64,000 bases of DNA from Micrococcaceae bacterium RIT 802 (GTDB lineage Bacteria > Actinomycetota > Actinomycetes > Actinomycetales > Micrococcaceae), in the NCBI GenBank assembly GCA_016892645.1, contig JAFEMX010000007.1, positions 124,001 to 188,000 on the forward strand, written 5' to 3'. How positions within the stretch are numbered: position 1 is the stretch's first letter; each line of letters starts with the position of its first letter. Positions 19,235 to 27,686 of this stretch are shown piece by piece. The notes under the pieces are model-generated. The model was not told where the DNA came from, ran no database searches, and worked only from the letters and a program-made list of their open reading frames with translations. Both the position numbers and the translations under genes were made by a program.

Positions 19235-19300
19235 CGTACCAGCACTGGGATGCACGGCAAGTGGCGCCTACCACAGCTTGGGTGGCGCGTCCATCCGCGT

Positions 19301-19306
19301 TAGGCT
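19301..19306 (+). promoter_or_regulatory. Conserved -10-like TAGGCT before structured RNA copy 1
   Basis: TAGGCTGG precedes the RNA element here and again at 30792 before copy 2. TTGGGT at 19278-19283, 17 bases upstream, may be the -35. The RNA would begin around 19312, just before its first stem. Confidence 0.45.
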
Positions 19307-19314
19307 GGCCGAAA

Positions 19315-19391
19315 GCTTCATGAGACGCGGGCAACAGCTCCGACTACCCGCGCACCAACCCCAGGTTCGCGGGTGGTTCGGATGAGGAAGC
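19315..19391 (+). ncRNA. Structured RNA element, copy 1 (riboswitch-like, pseudoknotted)
   Basis: Closing stem P1 pairs GCTTC (19315-19319) with GAAGC (19387-19391). P2 pairs CGCGGG (19326-19331) with CCCGCG (19347-19352), with the apical loop AGCTCCGACT. P3 pairs ACC..CCC (19354-19361) with GGGTGGT (19371-19377). The P2 loop TCCGA (19339-19343) can pair with TCGGA (19378-19382) just before the P1 3' strand. All these parts recur at 30805-30912 with compensatory changes in P2. Downstream, CCCGCG at 19394-19399 duplicates the P2 3' strand and could switch pairing. The small gene begins 47 bases after. The layout recalls the SAM-I/SAM-IV clan from memory; the ligand is not known. Confidence 0.65.
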
Positions 19392-19437
19392 GGCCCGCGC
19401 GACAACGTGTCGGGTAAGAACGCACGAAAGGAAATCC

Positions 19438-19722
19438 GTGGCGCACAGCGTCTCCGTTCTTCCCATTTTCGATTCAATGCTCGGCACCGTCTGCCTCAAC
19501 GTGGACGGCAACTGGGAGCGGTTCATCGCCCCACACCCCCGGGATCTCGACCACGCCCTGGGCAACACGGCGGGACGCCCCGACTGGGAGGCCGAATCCT
19601 GCGCACTGACCGTGCGCGTGCCCCGCGCCGGCCGTTCCGACGGCGAAGCGCAGGTGTTCTACCTCGAACGCCTCCCCGTCCGGGAGCACCGCGACGCCGA
19701 CTCCGCTATGATGGTTGGGTGA
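19438..19722 (+). CDS. Small protein of unknown function behind structured RNA copy 1
   Basis: The 94-residue soluble protein starts at GTG 19438 with GAAAGGA 5 bases upstream. It has no signal peptide or membrane segment. Its middle and end (LGTVCLNVD, FIAPHPRDLDHALG, ALTVRVPRAGRS, VFYLERLP) can be aligned with the 102-residue protein at 30960-31268 (HGTMRVDT, ILIPEDFGTLRDALA, LGMLLVPGGHDRAG, FFAVRP). I read this as weak but consistent homology, since both are preceded by the same RNA element. The end of the gene contains the promoter of the manganese riboswitch. I do not recognise the family. Confidence 0.65.
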   Translation: MAHSVSVLPIFDSMLGTVCLNVDGNWERFIAPHPRDLDHALGNTAGRPDWEAESCALTVRVPRAGRSDGEAQVFYLERLPVREHRDADSAMMVG

Positions 19723-19882
19723 AGGGGAGTAGTTCCACACCTCGTCCGCCGCGGCCCCCGGCCCTGGCGGACGACCGAGGATCTGTCGACATACTGATCG
19801 CCATGACGGCGGTCCGGCAATCCACCCGGCGTCCGTGCCGGGCGAACGAGACCTTCGGCCCGCTGGTGGCGGTCCGAGGTCC
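19720..19882 (+). promoter_or_regulatory. Manganese riboswitch (yybP-ykoY class)
   Basis: Class hallmarks are AAGGGGAGTAG at 19722-19732, GTCGACATACTGATCG after a GTCCGCC/GGCGGAC stem, and AACGAGACCTTCGG near 19846, whose 3' part pairs with CCGAGGTC ending at 19881. A TATGAT -10 at 19707-19712 lies inside the upstream gene, so the RNA would start near 19719. The class turns on genes in high manganese, which suits the exporter downstream. A CCCGCAC/GTGCGGG hairpin at 19914-19929, about 15 bases before the ribosome site, may be part of the switch. Confidence 0.88.
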
Positions 19883-19956
19883 TGCGCATCCCCGCAAACC
19901 TTTGACCGGCGCCCCCGCACCCGTGCGGGACCAACGAACCGATTGAAGGACGCCCG

Positions 19957-21096
19957 ATGACACCGGATGCCCCCACGCCCGACGCCCCCCGCGGGGACAC
20001 CGGCGCCCGCCCGGACCCCACACCGGGCGAGATCCGCCGCTGGCGCAAGTACCTGGCCGACGAACGCGCCGAGGGCGCGATCTACGGCGCGCTGGCCTCC
20101 CGCCGCGAGGGCGAGGAACGCGAGATCCTGCTCGGACTGGCCACCGCCGAGAAGCGCCACCAGGAGCACTGGGCCAACCTGCTCGGCGAGCACGCCGAGA
20201 AGACCGTGCAGCCCTCTACCCGCCGGACCATCCTGCGCTTCATGGCCAGGAACTTCGGCTCCGTCTTCGTCCTGGCCCTGGCCCAACGGGCCGAGGGCGC
20301 CTCGCCCTACGAGCACGACGAGGATGCCACCGCCCAGATGGCCGCCGACGAGCTGGTCCACGAGGAGGTCGTCCGCGGACTGGCCATCCGGGGCCGCAAC
20401 CGGCTCTCCGGGAACTTCAGGGCCGCGGTGTTCGGCGCCAACGACGGCCTGGTCTCCAACCTCGCCCTGGTCATGGGCATCGGGGCAACCGGCGTCTCCA
20501 GCGCCCTGGTCCTCTTCTCCGGCATCGCCGGCCTGTTGGCCGGTGCCCTGTCGATGGCCGCCGGGGAGTACGTGTCCGTCCGCTCGCAGCGCGAGCTGCT
20601 CACCGCGTCGCAACCAACCCAGGTCACGCTCGTGGCGGCACCCGATCTGGACCTGCAGGCCAACGAGCTGGTGCTGGTCTACCGGGCACGTGGCATGAGC
20701 CGCGAGGCGGCCGAGCACCGGGCGGCCGAGCGCATGGGCAAGTTCAGCTGCGACTGCGATCCGTCGCTGTCGCTGAACCCCGAGGTCCCCGATGAGGCCG
20801 ACGACGAACACGAGGCACTCGGCTCGGCCGTCGGGGCGTCCGCCTCGAGTTTCTGCTTCTTCGCCTCCGGTGCCCTGATCCCGATCCTGCCCTACATCTT
20901 CGGGCTCAGCGGATTGCCCGCGGTGGTCGTCTCCCTGGTGCTGGTGGGCATCGCGCTCATGGCCACCGGCGGTGTCGTCGGCCTGCTCTCCGGTGCCTCG
21001 CCGGCCAAACGCGGGCTGCGCCAGCTGGCCATCGGTCTAGGCGCCGCCGGCATCACCTACCTGCTGGGCATGCTCTTCGGCGGATCCGTGAGCTGA
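19957..21096 (+). CDS. Ferritin-like/VIT1-CCC1 metal exporter, manganese-regulated
   Basis: The 379-residue protein combines an N-terminal ferritin/rubrerythrin-like helical domain (residues 20-150; EIRRWRKYLADERAEGAIY, EKRHQEHWANLL, and DELVHEEVV) with a C-terminal VIT1/CCC1 transporter domain of about five helices (FGANDGLVSNLALVMGIG, ALSMAAGEYVSVRSQREL). The same fusion is seen in MbfA, a membrane ferritin that exports iron. The manganese riboswitch upstream points to manganese export here, though iron cannot be excluded. The ATG at 19957 has GAAGGA 6 bases upstream. Confidence 0.9.
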   Translation: MTPDAPTPDAPRGDTGARPDPTPGEIRRWRKYLADERAEGAIYGALASRREGEEREILLGLATAEKRHQEHWANLLGEHAEKTVQPSTRRTILRFMARNFGSVFVLALAQRAEGASPYEHDEDATAQMAADELVHEEVVRGLAIRGRNRLSGNFRAAVFGANDGLVSNLALVMGIGATGVSSALVLFSGIAGLLAGALSMAAGEYVSVRSQRELLTASQPTQVTLVAAPDLDLQANELVLVYRARGMSREAAEHRAAERMGKFSCDCDPSLSLNPEVPDEADDEHEALGSAVGASASSFCFFASGALIPILPYIFGLSGLPAVVVSLVLVGIALMATGGVVGLLSGASPAKRGLRQLAIGLGAAGITYLLGMLFGGSVS

Positions 21097-21120
21097 CCCG
21101 GAGGCACCGGTGAGACCGGC

Positions 21121-22377
21121 TCAGCTGGCGCGGCGCAACCGCCGGGCCGCTGCCGGGGGCAGGCCCGTCCGGACCGGATCCTGGATCGGCGTCGAGGTGT
21201 CGGCCGCCGCGCTCGGCTGGGGCCTGGGCTTCGGCTTCGGTTTCGGCGCGACCGCCACGGGTTTCGGTTCCGGCGCGGGCGGCGCCGGCCGTCCGGCCTT
21301 GGCCGCGGCGATCGCCTCACGCGCGGGCCGACGCGGCGCCGACTTCAACGGCCCGGCCGTTCCACCGATCGGCGGCAGCGGCTCCACGGGGACGTGCTCT
21401 TCATGCTTCCGGGCCTTGGCCACCCGGGCAGCTTCCACCCGCGCGGCCTTCTCGGCCTTGGCCCGCCCGGCTGCTGCCACCTTTTCCGCCTTGGCACGTT
21501 CGAGCTGGGCCGCCTGCTCGGCCTTGGCCCGCTCGGCAGCTGCCACCTTTTCCGCCTTGGCACGTTCGAGCTGGGCTGCCTGCTCGGCCTTCTCGGTCTT
21601 GGCCCGCTCGGCAGCGGCCGCCTTCTCCGCCCTGGCCCGTACCTCCTGGGCAGCCTGTTCGGTCTTGGCCACGCTCCGTGCCTCGCGCGCCTGCCGGGCC
21701 AGGACTGCTTGCTCGGCCCGCTCCACCCGGCGTGCCGCCCGGGTTTCCGCAGTGTGCGCTGCCCGCTGCTCCTTCGACGCCAGGGCTTCCGCTGCGGCCC
21801 GGTCCATCTGCTCGGCCTTCTCCGCCCGGGCCCGCCTTTCGGCCTCCCGCTTGGCGGCCTGGGCAGGAGTCAGCGCCGTGGCCTGGTCCGCCCGCTTCGA
21901 CGCGAACGTCGGTTCCGGCGCGGCCGGTCGCGGCATGGCCGGATCGAAGTAGTCCGCCAGCCGGTCCAGCGTCTGCTCGATGTCCACCGGCGTGCGGCGG
22001 GCGACCCCGCGCACCTTCAGTGGCCAGTGCCGCCTCACCCGCGAGGCGTCCCAGGTCTCGCGCACCACCGTGCCGCGGGGAGCGGGAACCAGTTCGTACC
22101 GCCAACGGTGGCCCTGGGGATCGCGCCACGCGATGATCCGGGCCTCCTCGAATTCCACCACGATGTTGCGCATCCGGCGCCCCCGGCCCACGTGCCGCTC
22201 CGGGCCGAATTCGGCGCCGATGCCCAGTCGTTGCGGCTCATCCGGGCGGGCATGCTTCTCCGGGCCGGAGGCATCGATGAGTTGAAGTCCGGACGGGTCG
22301 GCGAGCAGTTCGAAGATGGCTCCGGGCGGTGCCTGGACCAGGCGCTGCCGGGTCACGACGTAGGGGTTCGAGTCCAT
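21121..22377 (-). CDS. SRPBCC-domain protein with alanine-rich coiled-coil and proline-rich tail
   Basis: The 418-residue protein begins with an SRPBCC lipid/ligand-binding fold of about 150 residues (PYVVTRQRLVQAPPGAIFEL, IIAWRDPQGHRWRYELVP). From about residue 180 to 330 it is almost pure Ala/Glu/Lys/Arg with a heptad-like pattern, made of 22-residue near-repeats such as AAQLERAKAEKVAAAERAKA. It ends in a proline-rich, basic tail. The coiled coil suggests oligomerisation or a spacer; no enzymatic motif is seen. The DNA of the repeat region shows recent duplication (see 21475-21606). ATG 22377 is the only fitting start. Confidence 0.75.
   Translation of the reverse strand: MDSNPYVVTRQRLVQAPPGAIFELLADPSGLQLIDASGPEKHARPDEPQRLGIGAEFGPERHVGRGRRMRNIVVEFEEARIIAWRDPQGHRWRYELVPAPRGTVVRETWDASRVRRHWPLKVRGVARRTPVDIEQTLDRLADYFDPAMPRPAAPEPTFASKRADQATALTPAQAAKREAERRARAEKAEQMDRAAAEALASKEQRAAHTAETRAARRVERAEQAVLARQAREARSVAKTEQAAQEVRARAEKAAAAERAKTEKAEQAAQLERAKAEKVAAAERAKAEQAAQLERAKAEKVAAAGRAKAEKAARVEAARVAKARKHEEHVPVEPLPPIGGTAGPLKSAPRRPAREAIAAAKAGRPAPPAPEPKPVAVAPKPKPKPRPQPSAAADTSTPIQDPVRTGLPPAAARRLRRAS
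21475..21606. repeat. 66-base tandem duplication inside the coiled-coil gene
   Basis: Two adjacent copies of 66 bases begin at 21475 and 21541 with the shared start TGCCACCTTTTCCGCCTTGG and differ at few positions. They encode 22-residue coiled-coil units, so unequal exchange would change the coil length without breaking the frame. Confidence 0.7.
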
Positions 22378-22490
22378 GTCGTCAGCGTACCCAGCAGATC
22401 TGCGGATCGGCTGGACGCGGCCGGGCGCTGCGCAGATCGTTATCTACGGCCCCGGTCGCTATGTACGGTCCCGGCGCCGCCGGCCACCGG

Positions 22491-23660
22491 TCACGGGCCG
22501 GCGAGGATGGCGACCGCCTCGTCGATGTCGTCCACCAGGTGGATGGACGCGGCCATGTCCCGCCCCGCGGCGAGCGCGCGCAACAACGGCCACGCCGGTA
22601 GCTCATGCGTCCAGTGCCGCCGCCCGACCAGGATCATCGGCGTCTGCACCTGCACGGTCCCGTAGTAGTTCTCGCAGGCGTCCTGGAAGATCTCCTGGAC
22701 CGTTCCGGCGGCCCCGGGCAGCACGACCAGTCCCCCGGAGCACGCGGTGAGCAGCATGTCCTCGCGGATCGAGTTGGCGAAATACTTCGCGATGTGGGTG
22801 GCGAAGACGTTGGGCGGTTCGTGGCCATAGAACCAGGTGGGGATCCCCACGCTCGGCGTACCCTGCGGATGCCGCTCCAGCACGGCGAGGCCGGCACGCG
22901 CCCAGCCGGTGATGGACGGACGGAACGACGGCGCCGCCCCCAGGATGGCGAGGGCCTCGCGGACCGCCGCCTCGTCCTCCCCCGACAGGTAGGCGCCGAG
23001 GTTCGCCGCCTCCATGGCACCGGGTCCCCCGCCGGTGGCGACGGTGAACCCGGCCCGGGCCAGCCCGGCACCCAGGCGCACGGCGGCGGCGTAGCCCGCG
23101 GACCCGCGTCCCGCGGCGTGCCCGCCCATCACCCCGGCCACGCCGCGGCCGCGGATCCCCGGTGCGGAAGCACCGTCGTCGTCCCCGGGGGCGGGTACCA
23201 TCAGCTGCCCCAGGGCGGAACCGATCGCGTGATCGTGCAACGTCGTGGCCAGCGCCGCGTCGAGGGTGCCGCGCTCCGTCGCGGGCCGCCGGGTCCAGGC
23301 ATAGATGCGGGCGTCGGGGGTCTGCTCGTAGGAGGCGGCGCCCAGCCCGGCATAGAGTTCGGACGCCGTGTAGAGGCCGCCCCGGTAGGGGTCGAACGGC
23401 AGCCCGGGCAACTCCGGGAAGATCAGGGCGCCGCGCGAACGCAGCCCCTCGATGGACCCGGCCGGCAACTCGCAGCCCAGGAACACCGCCCCGGCCACGT
23501 CCGCCGCCTCCAGGGTGCGCCCGTGCGCCCCCAGGTCCAGCGACTGCAGGTGCCAACCGGCCATCTCCACGGCCCCGGCGGCGGTCCGCGCCTCGAATTC
23601 GGCGAGCGTGTCGATGTCCAGCTCATGCGGCGGGGTCTGCATGGACGGTGTCGACTTCAT
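22491..23660 (-). CDS. LOG-family Rossmann-fold protein
   Basis: The 389-residue protein belongs to the large LOG (lysine decarboxylase-like) group. The nucleotide motif VATGGGPGAMEAANLGAYL lies near residue 207, and the second motif near residue 315 reads LPGAAGTVQEIF where the family usually has PGGxGTxxE. The N-terminal 150 residues form an additional domain. Small LOG proteins are cytokinin/nucleotide 5'-monophosphate phosphoribohydrolases; this long form has no assigned substrate. The ATG at 23660 follows TAGGGT by 6 bases, so a leaderless message is likely. It is divergent from the SNF2 helicase. Confidence 0.82.
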   Translation of the reverse strand: MKSTPSMQTPPHELDIDTLAEFEARTAAGAVEMAGWHLQSLDLGAHGRTLEAADVAGAVFLGCELPAGSIEGLRSRGALIFPELPGLPFDPYRGGLYTASELYAGLGAASYEQTPDARIYAWTRRPATERGTLDAALATTLHDHAIGSALGQLMVPAPGDDDGASAPGIRGRGVAGVMGGHAAGRGSAGYAAAVRLGAGLARAGFTVATGGGPGAMEAANLGAYLSGEDEAAVREALAILGAAPSFRPSITGWARAGLAVLERHPQGTPSVGIPTWFYGHEPPNVFATHIAKYFANSIREDMLLTACSGGLVVLPGAAGTVQEIFQDACENYYGTVQVQTPMILVGRRHWTHELPAWPLLRALAAGRDMAASIHLVDDIDEAVAILAGP

Positions 23661-23737
23661 GTCGACACCCTACGACGCGCCGCCGGAACCGGCATCCCGG
23701 TTCGTCGACGGGGGCCGGATCATGAAACGATGGGAGG

Positions 23738-26700
23738 ATGGCCGAATCCACATTCCCGCTCGTCGATGCCCGCGAAATCCTGCGCGTGGTCGGCGGTGCC
23801 GCGTTCACCCGCGGGAAGGGCTACGCCAACGCCGAGCACGTCCTGGACCTGGGTTTCCGGGCCGACGACGCGACGCTGTCCGCCCGCGTGGTCGGCACCG
23901 AGCCCGACCCCTACGAAACCACCGTGGTGCTGCGCGAGGTCAAGGGGGCCTTCACCGTCGGCGAGACCTGGTGCAGCTGCCCGGTGGGCACCGCCTGCAA
24001 GCATGCCGCCGCCGTGCTGATCTACTCCAACACCCTGCATTTGCGGGCCCAGCGGGTGTTCTTCGAGAACACCAGCGCCCCGGCGAAGGTCCCGGCCTGG
24101 CAGGACACGCTGAATTCGCTCATCAACGCCGGGAACCGCGCCGCGACCTCCACCACCGGGTCCGGCCACCGCGGGCACGGCGGGACGGACCGCCAGCACG
24201 TGCAGCCCATGGCCCTGCAGTTCGAGCTCCAGGACACCACGCAGGTCGCCCACCGGCAGTGGGCCCCCGGCTCCGGGGTCGGCCACCAGCGCACGTCCAG
24301 CCACCGCTGGCGCCTGGGGGTGCGCCCGATGGTCCGCTCCGGCAAGGGCCGCTGGATCCGCGGGAACCTGCGCTGGAACACCATCAGCTTCAAGACCTAC
24401 GGGCTGAACCTGGACGAGGAGCAGCACCGCTGGTTCTGCCAGTTCGTCCCGCTCTACCGCGCCAACGGGCAGCTCTACTTCGGCGAGGACAACGACTGGC
24501 TCTACCTCGACGAGTTCTCCTCCCCGCTGCTGTGGTCGCTGCTGCGCGAAACCGCCTCCCTGGGCATCCGGCTCATCGGCCCGCACGCGGACACCGAGAT
24601 CCGGGTGGCCGACACGGCGTCCGTCGGGCTCTCCGCCGGACGCAATGCGGACGACGGCGGGGCGCTGGGGCTGGTGCCCACCCTCACCCTGGAGGGCGGG
24701 GACCTGGCCCTGGGCCCGGAGACCCCGGTCGGGGCGATCGGCACCCACGGCGTCTACGCGGCCCGGGCCGACGGCGGGCTGTTCGTCCTGGCCCCCACCG
24801 CGCAGCGGCTCAGCGCCGCCGAAGTGGCCCTGTTGCACCGGCCCGATCCCGTCGTCGTCCCGGCCGACGACGTCGAGGACTTCCTCACCAGCGTCTACCC
24901 GCGGCTGGGCCGCCGGCTGGCCGTCAGCGCCCTCGACGATTCCGTCGAGCTGCCGGCGATCCTGCCGCCGAAGCTCGTCCTGGCCATCGTCTACCCCGGC
25001 GGGGACGCCGTCGAGCTGTCCTGGGACTTCGACTACGGGCATGGCCCCGTCGACGCCGACCTGCGCGACACCGAGGCCGAGTCCGCCCTCGAGGAGGCGG
25101 CCCTGACCGCCCTGGCCGATTCCACCGCGCTGGCCGGCCGCGCCCTGGTCCCGCGCACCCTGCACGGGCTGGACACCGTGGACTTCGTGCGCCGCTCGCT
25201 GCCGTTGCTGGCCGAGGTCGAGGGGCTCGACATCCGCACCACGGGCACCCCGCCCGAATACCGCGAACTGACCGAGTCCCCCGAGTTGACGGTCACGACC
25301 GTCGAATCGGAGAAGCGCGACTGGTTCGACTTGGGCCTGGTCATCGCCATCGGCGAGCGCCGCATCCCGTTCGCCGACGTGCTGCGCGCCCTCTCCCGTG
25401 GGCAGAACCGCATGCTGATGCCGGACAAGACGTACTTCTCGCTCGAGCATCCGCTCTTCGACAAGCTGCGCGAGCTCGTCGCCGAGGCCGGGGCGCTCAG
25501 CGACCGGAACTCCGAGCTGCAGATCACCCGCTACCAGGCATCGCTGTGGGAGGAGCTCGAGGAGCTGGCCACGGTCACCGAGGGCCCGGACTCCTGGTAC
25601 GCCGGGGTCAATTCGCTGCTCAACGTCGCCGACGCGGCTCCTCCGGCCCTGCCGGCCGGGCTGAAGGCCACGTTCCGCCCCTACCAGCGCGAGGGGTTCG
25701 AATGGCTGGCGATGCTCTGGCGCAACGAGCTCGGCGGCGTGCTCGCCGATGACATGGGCCTGGGCAAGACCGTGCAGACCCTCGCGCTGATCCTGCACGC
25801 CAAGGAGCAATGGGCCGCCGCGGTCCCCGACGGGGCGGACCCGGCCCGCACCCAACGCGGGCTCGAGAGGGCGGCCGGTGCCCCGGCGTCGTCCTCCACC
25901 GCCGTCCCGGGCCCCTTCCTCGTCGTCGCCCCCACCTCGGTGGTCGGCAACTGGGCCGACGAGGCGGCCCGCTTCGCCCCGGACCTGAAGGTCGAGGCCA
26001 TCGCCGACACGCAGGGCCGTGCCTCCCGCCCGCTGTCGGCCATCGCCGCGGAGAACGACGTCGTGGTGACCTCCTATACGCTCTTCCGGCTCGATGCCGA
26101 GGCCTACCACTCCCAGACCTGGGCCGGGCTGATCCTCGACGAGGCCCAGTTCGTGAAGAACAAGGCGACCAAGGCCCACCATGCCGCCCGGGACCTGAAC
26201 GCGGCGTTCAAGCTCGCCATCACCGGCACGCCCATGGAGAACAACCTGATGGAGCTGTGGTCGATCTTCGCGATCGTCTCCCCCGGACTCTTCCCGTCGG
26301 CGCTGCGCTATGCGGAGAACTACCAGCGCCCCATCGAGAAGCAGGGCCTGGACGAACCGCTGGCCCGGCTGCGCAAGCGCATCCGCCCGTTCATGCTCCG
26401 GCGCACCAAGGACGCCGTCGTCACCGACCTGCCGCCGAAGCAGGAGCAGGTCCTGAACATCGAGCTGACCCCGCGGCACCGCAAGATCTACGACACGCAC
26501 CTGCAGCGCGAACGCCAGAAGATCCTGCGCCTGGTCGACGACATGGACAAGAACCGGTTCACCATCTTCCAGTCGCTGACCCTGCTGCGCATGCTCTCCC
26601 TGGATGCCTCGCTGGTGGATCCGGAGTACGACGGCGTAGCCTCGGCCAAGCTCGATGTCCTCTTCGAGCAACTCGCCGATGTGCTCGCGGAGGGGCACCG

Positions 26701-27148
26701 GGCGCTGGTGTTCAGCCAGTTCACGTCGTTCCTGAAGAAGGCAGCGGCCCGGCTGGAGGCCGAGGGCGTGGAGTACGCGTACCTGGACGGGTCCACGCGC
26801 AAGCGCTCCGAGGTCATCGACTCGTTCAAGTCCGGGAAATCCCCGGTGTTCCTCATCTCGCTGAAGGCCGGCGGATTCGGGCTGAACCTCACCGAGGCGG
26901 ACTACTGCTTCCTGCTGGACCCGTGGTGGAACCCCGCCGCGGAGTCCCAGGCCGTCGACCGGGTCCACCGCATCGGGCAGACCCGCAACGTCATGGTCTA
27001 CCGGATGGTCGCCAAGGACACGATCGAGGAAAAGGTCGTGGCCCTGCAGGACGCCAAACGCCAGTTGATCTCCTCGGTGATGGACGCCGGGGAGGGCTTC
27101 GGCTCGGCCATGACGGCCGACGACATCCGCAACCTGCTGATCGAGTAG
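23738..27148 (+). CDS. SWIM zinc-finger SNF2/Rad54-like helicase
   Basis: The 1136-residue protein starts with a SWIM zinc-binding motif (WCSCPVGTACKHAA, about residues 78-91). A long linker domain follows, then a SNF2 ATPase in the last 500 residues. Visible helicase motifs are DDMGLGKT (Lys677), LILDEAQFVKN, ITGTPMENNLMELWS, LVFSQFTSF and the C-terminal VDRVHRIGQTRNV. Bacterial SNF2 proteins of this form are ATP-dependent DNA translocases, probably acting in transcription or repair. GGGAGG directly precedes the ATG at 23738. It is divergent from the LOG gene with 77 bases between. Confidence 0.93.
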   Translation: MAESTFPLVDAREILRVVGGAAFTRGKGYANAEHVLDLGFRADDATLSARVVGTEPDPYETTVVLREVKGAFTVGETWCSCPVGTACKHAAAVLIYSNTLHLRAQRVFFENTSAPAKVPAWQDTLNSLINAGNRAATSTTGSGHRGHGGTDRQHVQPMALQFELQDTTQVAHRQWAPGSGVGHQRTSSHRWRLGVRPMVRSGKGRWIRGNLRWNTISFKTYGLNLDEEQHRWFCQFVPLYRANGQLYFGEDNDWLYLDEFSSPLLWSLLRETASLGIRLIGPHADTEIRVADTASVGLSAGRNADDGGALGLVPTLTLEGGDLALGPETPVGAIGTHGVYAARADGGLFVLAPTAQRLSAAEVALLHRPDPVVVPADDVEDFLTSVYPRLGRRLAVSALDDSVELPAILPPKLVLAIVYPGGDAVELSWDFDYGHGPVDADLRDTEAESALEEAALTALADSTALAGRALVPRTLHGLDTVDFVRRSLPLLAEVEGLDIRTTGTPPEYRELTESPELTVTTVESEKRDWFDLGLVIAIGERRIPFADVLRALSRGQNRMLMPDKTYFSLEHPLFDKLRELVAEAGALSDRNSELQITRYQASLWEELEELATVTEGPDSWYAGVNSLLNVADAAPPALPAGLKATFRPYQREGFEWLAMLWRNELGGVLADDMGLGKTVQTLALILHAKEQWAAAVPDGADPARTQRGLERAAGAPASSSTAVPGPFLVVAPTSVVGNWADEAARFAPDLKVEAIADTQGRASRPLSAIAAENDVVVTSYTLFRLDAEAYHSQTWAGLILDEAQFVKNKATKAHHAARDLNAAFKLAITGTPMENNLMELWSIFAIVSPGLFPSALRYAENYQRPIEKQGLDEPLARLRKRIRPFMLRRTKDAVVTDLPPKQEQVLNIELTPRHRKIYDTHLQRERQKILRLVDDMDKNRFTIFQSLTLLRMLSLDASLVDPEYDGVASAKLDVLFEQLADVLAEGHRALVFSQFTSFLKKAAARLEAEGVEYAYLDGSTRKRSEVIDSFKSGKSPVFLISLKAGGFGLNLTEADYCFLLDPWWNPAAESQAVDRVHRIGQTRNVMVYRMVAKDTIEEKVVALQDAKRQLISSVMDAGEGFGSAMTADDIRNLLIE

Positions 27149-27204
27149 CGGCCCGGGCCTGTGGCAGGCCGGCCTCCAGTAGCCGCCCCTCGGCCCCGCG
27201 CGGC

Positions 27205-27230
27205 GGCGATGGGGAGTTCTCCCCATCGCC
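27205..27230. terminator. Perfect inverted repeat after the SNF2 gene
   Basis: GGCGATGGGGAG and CTCCCCATCGCC are 12-base perfect arms separated by TT, 57 bases after the helicase stop. There is no T-run; it is probably a stem-type terminator or transcript end, and it separates the helicase from the ESX-like cassette. Confidence 0.5.
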
Positions 27231-27290
27231 AGCGCCCGCCCATGCCCCTACGCTGGTTCGGTACGGTGGTTGGGCGACGAGGGGCAGCAC

Positions 27291-27686
27291 ATGGCATGGA
27301 TAGTCGACGTGGCGGCGGTGAAGACACTGCTCTCCTCGGCCGAGGGCACGCTGGAACTCACCGAACCGGCCAAGGACGCCGTCAACACTGCCGTGGAAAC
27401 CGTCGAGACGTCGCTCGCCGGCGAATGCGAGGGCATCGCCACCGCGCTGTCCACGCTGCGCACCGACGTCCTGGTCAACGACATGACCGATACCATGACC
27501 CGCGGCAACAATGCCATCCAGGGAACCGGCGAATCGGTCAGGGCCTTCCAGACCATGGACGCGGAAATGCGCGACCGGGCCCAGTCCATGTCCGCCTCCG
27601 TCCCCGTCTACGGGCCGCCCGCACCGGGCGGCGTCCCGTCCAGCATGTTCAACTTCGGCACCAGGAACCGGACAGTCGAGTCGTGA
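27291..27686 (+). CDS. ESX-like small helical protein (DUF6507-like)
   Basis: The 131-residue protein is a mostly helical, small acidic protein with the look of WXG100-type secreted partners (AVKTLLSSAEGTLELTEPAK, residues 8-27, then NNAIQGTGESVRAFQTMDAE). It lacks a clear WxG turn. It ends with a proline- and glycine-rich tail. It overlaps the hydrolase gene downstream in GTGA, so the two are coupled, as effector/chaperone pairs of type VII secretion are. The ATG at 27291 has GAGGGG 5 bases upstream. I am fairly sure of the general class, less of the exact family. Confidence 0.65.
   Translation: MAWIVDVAAVKTLLSSAEGTLELTEPAKDAVNTAVETVETSLAGECEGIATALSTLRTDVLVNDMTDTMTRGNNAIQGTGESVRAFQTMDAEMRDRAQSMSASVPVYGPPAPGGVPSSMFNFGTRNRTVES

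Noticed and set aside
22400-22440. Palindrome GCAGATCTGC and two similar CGGYCCCGG stretches before the SRPBCC gene
   Set aside because: They are short and could be chance in a small intergenic region; no regulator is linked to them.
23720-27226. 1168-codon minus-strand open frame opposite the SNF2 helicase
   Set aside because: It is the shadow of a gene with all helicase motifs; composition is typical antisense GC-rich code and no domain is recognisable.
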